10,866 nt of DNA, from assembly GCA_946478915.1 (NCBI GenBank), contig CAMLER010000105.1, forward strand, positions 1 to 10,866, given 5' to 3'. Shown here one piece after another: positions 6,255-10,866 of the stretch. The stretch is from an uncultured Chryseolinea sp. (GTDB taxonomy: Bacteria > Bacteroidota > Bacteroidia > Cytophagales > Cyclobacteriaceae). The position numbers were made by a program, and so were the translations under genes. The notes beneath the pieces were generated by a model, which was not told the origin of the DNA, did no database searches, and saw only the letters and a program-made list of their open reading frames with translations. Every line of letters starts with the position of its first letter. Position 1 is the first letter of the stretch.

Positions 6255-6542
6255 ATGAAAATTGATCGAGCCTTACTTGATAAAATTGCTCACCTGTCTC
6301 GCCTGGAATTTGACGAAAAAGATGCGGAGAAAATGATGCAGGATATGACAGCGATTGTGGATTGGGTGGAGAAGCTAAAGGAGGTCGATACCGACGACGT
6401 TGAGCCGCTGACCACCATGAGCCACGAGATTAATGTGCTGCGGGAAGATGAAGTTAAGGAGCATCTAAGTCATGAGCGCGCATTAAAAAATGCGCCGAAG
6501 AAAGATTCGGATTACTTCAGGGTTCCAAAGGTTCTCGAATAG
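6255..6542 (+). CDS. gatC: Aspartyl/glutamyl-tRNA(Asn/Gln) amidotransferase subunit C
   Basis: A 95-residue small subunit of the GatCAB complex, which converts Glu-tRNA(Gln) and/or Asp-tRNA(Asn) to the amidated forms in the cytoplasm; GatC wraps around GatA and stabilises it. Family features are IAHLSRLEFDEKD (11-23), a central WVEKLKEVDTDDVEP (37-51), then LREDEV and the conserved tail SDYFRVPKVLE (85-95). Length is normal. gatA and gatB are not nearby. It follows the acyltransferase by 24 bp, so they probably share a transcript. An ATG at 6248 is out of frame and ends at 6265, so 6255 is the start. The last 26 bp are also the end of nhaA on the other strand. Confidence 0.95.
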   Translation: MKIDRALLDKIAHLSRLEFDEKDAEKMMQDMTAIVDWVEKLKEVDTDDVEPLTTMSHEINVLREDEVKEHLSHERALKNAPKKDSDYFRVPKVLE

Positions 6543-7851
6543 CACCGGAACTTCTTCTCAGCACCACATAGCCAACCACACCCGAAATTATAGATGCGGC
6601 AAAAATGCCCAGCTTAGCACTATCCACAAGTTCAGCATCAGTAAAAGCAAGGGTCGTAACAAATAATGACATGGTAAAACCGATTCCCGCCAAGAATCCT
6701 ACCCCAGCTATTTGAAACCAGTTGATTCCTTCTGGCAACTTTGCAATGCGAATTCTGATGGCCAACCAGCAGAAACCAACAACTCCAGCGAATTTACCAA
6801 CACTCAATCCGGCTAGTATCCCTAGCGTTATAGAATCAGAAAACATACTTCCTATTTTGTCAGCGTGCAATAGCACTCCTGCATTGGCCAGAGCGAATAA
6901 AGGCATAACCAAATACGATACCCAGGGATGGAGTGCGGATTCCAACTTTTGCAATGGTGTACCAGCAGCGTCAGTCAAATGATGAATGTGTTCTACAATT
7001 TTGTATTGTGCAGGTTCGAGCAGCGTTACATCGTTTGGAGGAATTTTGTGGAATTCACGAAGGTTTTTTTCCAGATCGTCAATGAATTGCACTTCGTTAA
7101 TCTTCGTACGCGCCGGAATAGCAATGGCAGCGAGCACACCGGCAATTGTTGCATGAACCCCCGATAACAGAAATGCCAGCCACACTCCTCCAATACCAAC
7201 CAATCCATAAAATAGGGTACTTCGAATTCCGAGATAATTCGCTCCAACAAGGATGGCCATAAACATGGCGCCCATTCCCAAACTTGACAATGAAATATCC
7301 GATGTATAAAAAAAAGCAATCACTAATACAGCGCCAAGGTCGTCAGTAATTGCCAAAGCCGTTAGAAATATTTTCAACGTGAGCGGTACCCGTTTACCCA
7401 GCAAAGACATGATACCCATAGCAAATGCGATGTCTGTTGCCATAGGTATTCCCCAACCGTTGTTCTCTATTCCCGAAGGGTTAAAGAGTATGTAAATTAT
7501 TGCCGGACAAATCATCCCGCCAATGGCAGCCGACATCGGGAGCATCGCCTTTCTTAGGTCAGAGAGTTCACCAGCCATTATTTCGCGCTTTAATTCGAGT
7601 CCGACAACAAAAAAGAACATAGCCATCAGTCCATCGTTAATCCAATGGTGCAGGGTATTGCCTATTGTATAATTACCAACCTTGAGTGAAACTTCATTTT
7701 CCCAGAGATGAATGTAGGAGTCAGCAAAAGGTGAATTAGCCCATACCACAGCAATTATTGCACTCGCCAGGAGCAGAATTCCACCGGCGCTTTCGTTATG
7801 AAGATACCGTTCAATGGGTCTCAACACTTTATCAATACTATCCGCAGCCAT
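6517..7851 (-). CDS. nhaA: Na+/H+ antiporter NhaA
   Basis: A 444-residue inner-membrane antiporter that exports Na+ (or Li+) in exchange for H+, serving pH and salt homeostasis. The ion-binding pair D170-D171 lies in ALAITDDLGAV (165-175), equivalent to D163-D164 of E. coli. The unwound-helix motif ATDIAFAMG (138-146) contains D140. SGVHATIAGV (230-239) has the conserved His, and GKFAGV (352-357) the conserved Lys. The protein is longer than the 388-residue E. coli form, mainly by a hydrophilic loop at about 250-305 (charged, with RTKINEVQFIDDLEKN). The hydrophobic helices appear complete. The C-terminal residues IREPLEP are encoded antisense to the end of gatC. The gene is divergent from the large TPR membrane protein, with a 106-bp shared upstream region. 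Confidence 0.97.
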   Translation of the reverse strand: MAADSIDKVLRPIERYLHNESAGGILLLASAIIAVVWANSPFADSYIHLWENEVSLKVGNYTIGNTLHHWINDGLMAMFFFVVGLELKREIMAGELSDLRKAMLPMSAAIGGMICPAIIYILFNPSGIENNGWGIPMATDIAFAMGIMSLLGKRVPLTLKIFLTALAITDDLGAVLVIAFFYTSDISLSSLGMGAMFMAILVGANYLGIRSTLFYGLVGIGGVWLAFLLSGVHATIAGVLAAIAIPARTKINEVQFIDDLEKNLREFHKIPPNDVTLLEPAQYKIVEHIHHLTDAAGTPLQKLESALHPWVSYLVMPLFALANAGVLLHADKIGSMFSDSITLGILAGLSVGKFAGVVGFCWLAIRIRIAKLPEGINWFQIAGVGFLAGIGFTMSLFVTTLAFTDAELVDSAKLGIFAASIISGVVGYVVLRRSSGAIREPLEP

Positions 7852-7957
7852 TAATAGAATTAATTATTTAACCAATCTTTAAACACACCAAAGCTTAATT
7901 CTGCTAAAGACGTCGAAAATATCCTGATTATCTCTCTATTACAGTTATTTTAGCAGC

Positions 7958-10866
7958 ATGCATTCATTATTTTTTTGGAAAAGGTGGAATCCTTCCTTTC
8001 GTTTTTTGATGACCGTTCTGTTGGGAGTTTTCATTTTTGCACTGCTCTACCTCTGGTATGGTTATTTTCTAGATGCAGACGGCATCATTCAATGGGAAAG
8101 GTTTCAGGAACAGAAGGTAGTTGAAACGACCGTTTATTCTTTTCGGCTTGGTCCATTTATTTTGAATGTGCCTGGTGACAGTTATGCAATACTCGAATAT
8201 TTCAATGGTAGCCATATCGTTCCGAATACTACCGCATCATATATATTCCTGCTGTTGATCACAATTGCAGCGGTTTCTATTCTCTCCGTGTTCACCACCC
8301 TCCCCCGCTTCTGGTTTTTTGTCGGGATGGGTTTGTTTATCGCCTTTGTAGTAAGTCTTCGATTCGAAGCACTTGCTCTTGCAGGATATAATGACCGCGT
8401 CGGCGTAGTGTTGGTGCTTCTGCTTTATGTTGCACCCGCTTTTTATTTTAATCAAATCAGGTCACGAATTCCTTTCATTACGCGGTTAATTACTTTTTCA
8501 GTAATTACAATCCTATTAATTCTGTTCATCTATTTTTTCGCAGGTGTAGACTATCCGTTCTATCACCTTGCCCTTACAGCCTATACACCAGGTATCATTT
8601 TAACTATTGTGTTCATCATCATGGTGTCGCATGAAATCATGGCGTCTTTTGTCTTCATTGCCGGACAAGGCACTTCAAAAAGTCTTCAGCATCTTTCAAT
8701 CATTAGCGTCATCTACCTGGTTAACGTAGTGATTACCTGTTTTCACGAAATGGGTATAATTGAATGGAACTTCATCTATATCAATCTTTACCTGCTTCTT
8801 ACCTGTTCAGCTATCCTGGGCTTTTGGGGCTTCCGCCAGCGGGAGCCCATGTATCAGAACATTTTACCCTTTGCTCCTTATGGTGCAATATTCTTTATCG
8901 GCCTAGGTATTATTTGTTTTGCAACAACGGGGCAGATGCTGAACAATGCCAATGACCCTGCATTGAGAGTGATTCGTAACTTCATTATTTTTAGTCACAC
9001 GGGTTTCGGCATTATTTTTCTCACCTATCTTTTTTCAAATTTTGTTTTGATGCTGGCCCGAAACCTGCCTGTGTATAAAGTGCTGTACAACCCTACCCGT
9101 ATGCCGTACTTCACATTTAGATTTGCTGGGCTCATTGCAATGCTTGGGTTTGTTTTTTACACCGGCTGGCGCGACTTCGTTTTTAACGGACTGGCTGGAT
9201 TCTACAACTTTGCCGGCGATTTGCACACCCTTCTTGATAATAGGGGATTTGCCGAATCATTTTATGATCAAGGTCGGATCCAGGGTTTTCAAAATCACAG
9301 ATCGAATTACGCCCTTGCCACGCTGAAAACTAACCGGTACAGCTTCGATGATGCCCACTACAATTACGAGCTTGCGAATGCGCGTCAGCCGACAGCCTAT
9401 TCTCTAACCAATGCGGCAAACCTTTATTTATGGGAGAATAAAAATGAACAGGCTATTGAAAGATATCATCATGCCTTACAGGTTTTAGAAGATTCCGGAC
9501 CTGTTCAAAACAATCTTGGCTTTGCTTATGCAAAAACTCATGATGTGGATTCGTCATTGATTTACCTAAACGCAGCGAGAGAGCACAAAATCTCGAAGGC
9601 GGCAGCAGAAACAAATTTCTTTGCGTTGGCTACGATGGAATTTGTGCCAATTAAAATAGATTCTGTACTTGCACTATTTGATGAACATCCGGGTACGGTA
9701 AGCAACGCACTGGCTCTATCAACGCTACAAAACCAAAAATTTACTACACCAGTCAATCCGCTGGATCAGAAGCAACTTAACCTGTATACGGCAACGTTGC
9801 TTAACAACTATATCATCAAATACGCGACGTCACTGGACACGGTGTTCATTAAAAAGGCGTACGCGCTCGCTTCCGATTCCGTAAACGAAGGCTTCAGCGA
9901 AGCATTAAAGTCTTCTCTCGCCTTTGCATATTATCATCATGGGAACGTTACCAAGGCACTGGAGATCCTTGGGGAATTAGCCTATATCAGTCAGAGTTAC
10001 CAGGGTAAATTTAACTACATCATGGGACTGTGGGCATTGGAGCAGGGCAACGCCGAATTGGCTTCGTCTTATTTTTCATATTCCGATACCCATACCTACA
10101 AAGATGCAAAGTTCTATAATGCTATTGCGCTTACTGAAGCAGGGAAACGATCTTCTGCGCTGGCCCTGTGGGATAGCGTTGCAAATGGAAGAGATGAAGC
10201 TCAAAAAGAAATAGCGGCGCGGATGAAACGTATCCTTGCTCTTCAACCTTCTGAGGTGATGACGGCAAATGATGCTGAGAAGTACCAGTATTGTCGTTAC
10301 AACATCAAGCTTGCTGACTCCATCCTCTTTAACCGGATTTCGAATTCGTTTGAGAGTGCAGACTACAAAGCCCAGGCATTGTTGGATTTTAGCAGAAAGT
10401 TTTTTGAAGCGGATCTAATGACACCGGCGATCCGTTTTTATAACCGTATTGCAGGATTGGAGCTGTCGAACAAGAAACTATATGACGATGTGCGTCACGC
10501 TGAGCTAACAATGCTGGCTTACCGTCGCGAACTCGCGCAGCTGAATACTCAAATGAATAAAGACGTTACGTTCGATGATACACGGTTTCTTGAGAAAACA
10601 TTGTATACCGCGTTGATGGCAGAGTCAACGGGTGACTCGACCACCGCGGAGCGGAATTACAAGATCCTTAGCCATTATAATCCTTACTTTGAAGAAGGCA
10701 TTATTGCGGCCGCCAACTTCTATCGTAAAAAAGGGAGAGAGCGTCTAAAGCCATATAACATTCTTGCGGAAGCCATCCAGGTCAACGCGAACTCCATACG
10801 CTTGTCGAAGGCTTACATCGATGAGGCTTATAGTCAGGGATTCGATGAATATGCGAACAGTGCCGC
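7958..10866 (+). CDS. Large polytopic membrane protein with C-terminal TPR-like repeats, 3' end outside the window
   Basis: The frame is open from the ATG at 7958 to the window edge: 969 codons plus two bases, with no stop. I do not recognise a characterised family. Eleven hydrophobic segments lie at about 17-37, 92-115, 117-135, 147-164, 173-196, 208-234, 245-263, 271-291, 304-322, 341-366 and 386-403. Lys/Arg clusters fall at the N-terminus and in the loops at about 165-172, 237-244, 292-300 and 367-388. This predicts N-terminus in and the region after residue 403 outside. A 54-residue outside loop (38-91) holds YSFRLGPFILNVPGDSYAI. From about 447 on, helical pairs resemble TPRs, best at 481-514, 515-544 (VQNNLGFAYAKTHDVDSS), 648-680, 683-712 and 717-745. 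The start is supported by a hydrophobic N-terminus preceded by basic residues. It is divergent from nhaA. The true length and any C-terminal domain or sorting signal are unseen. Confidence 0.85.
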   Translation, partial: MHSLFFWKRWNPSFRFLMTVLLGVFIFALLYLWYGYFLDADGIIQWERFQEQKVVETTVYSFRLGPFILNVPGDSYAILEYFNGSHIVPNTTASYIFLLLITIAAVSILSVFTTLPRFWFFVGMGLFIAFVVSLRFEALALAGYNDRVGVVLVLLLYVAPAFYFNQIRSRIPFITRLITFSVITILLILFIYFFAGVDYPFYHLALTAYTPGIILTIVFIIMVSHEIMASFVFIAGQGTSKSLQHLSIISVIYLVNVVITCFHEMGIIEWNFIYINLYLLLTCSAILGFWGFRQREPMYQNILPFAPYGAIFFIGLGIICFATTGQMLNNANDPALRVIRNFIIFSHTGFGIIFLTYLFSNFVLMLARNLPVYKVLYNPTRMPYFTFRFAGLIAMLGFVFYTGWRDFVFNGLAGFYNFAGDLHTLLDNRGFAESFYDQGRIQGFQNHRSNYALATLKTNRYSFDDAHYNYELANARQPTAYSLTNAANLYLWENKNEQAIERYHHALQVLEDSGPVQNNLGFAYAKTHDVDSSLIYLNAAREHKISKAAAETNFFALATMEFVPIKIDSVLALFDEHPGTVSNALALSTLQNQKFTTPVNPLDQKQLNLYTATLLNNYIIKYATSLDTVFIKKAYALASDSVNEGFSEALKSSLAFAYYHHGNVTKALEILGELAYISQSYQGKFNYIMGLWALEQGNAELASSYFSYSDTHTYKDAKFYNAIALTEAGKRSSALALWDSVANGRDEAQKEIAARMKRILALQPSEVMTANDAEKYQYCRYNIKLADSILFNRISNSFESADYKAQALLDFSRKFFEADLMTPAIRFYNRIAGLELSNKKLYDDVRHAELTMLAYRRELAQLNTQMNKDVTFDDTRFLEKTLYTALMAESTGDSTTAERNYKILSHYNPYFEEGIIAAANFYRKKGRERLKPYNILAEAIQVNANSIRLSKAYIDEAYSQGFDEYANSA

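Noticed and set aside
7901..7956. 8-bp inverted repeat CTGCTAAA / TTTAGCAG between nhaA and the large membrane protein gene
   Set aside because: An 8-bp match with a 40-nt spacer in about 100 bp of AT-rich DNA is reasonably likely by chance, and no further symmetry supports it.
8237..8455. 72-codon - strand open frame and other short frames within 8200-9800
   Set aside because: They lie inside the continuous 969-codon frame, whose membrane segments and TPR-like repeats show it is the real gene.

Overview
The window looks like a chromosomal segment from a Bacteroidetes bacterium, most likely of the Cytophagales. The evidence is AT-rich intergenic DNA with short tandem heptamer repeats, start codons mostly without a Shine-Dalgarno sequence, and housekeeping genes of the type seen in that phylum. 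There are no rRNA or tRNA genes, CRISPR arrays, insertion sequences or phage genes. Taxonomy is judged by eye from protein style and not by a search.

Left part (1-2593), all leftward: the first 28 codons of a PduO-type corrinoid adenosyltransferase; a MacB/LolD-type ABC transporter ATPase with no permease beside it; an NRDE/TANGO2-family protein; and ribonuclease HII (rnhB). They are separated by 125-151 bp gaps, two of which hold inverted-repeat elements that begin right at the stop codon of the upstream gene.

Middle part (2594-6542): a rightward Nudix hydrolase, divergent from rnhB, and a rightward hotdog acyl-CoA thioesterase. A leftward lipoprotein of the polysaccharide deacetylase (NodB) family meets the thioesterase tail to tail with 3 bp between stop codons. 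Then come a rightward PlsC-type acyltransferase and gatC, probably co-transcribed.

Right part (6517-10866): a leftward NhaA Na+/H+ antiporter whose last codons overlap the end of gatC by 26 bp. Divergent from it is a very long open frame (7958 to the window edge, at least 969 codons) that encodes 11 predicted membrane segments followed by more than 500 residues of TPR-like repeats. This last protein is the least explained coding feature: charge distribution places the TPR part outside the cytoplasmic membrane.

The genes do not form one pathway; they are mainly independent housekeeping or envelope functions (lipid acylation, ion homeostasis, cell-surface carbohydrate editing, nucleotide clean-up, tRNA amidation). 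The most unusual non-coding signal is a set of intergenic repeats with a 7-bp period. One family, (GTTYAAR)n, forms facing inverted arrays at two loci that share an identical 18-mer. It fills nearly the whole divergent promoter region between rnhB and the Nudix gene.
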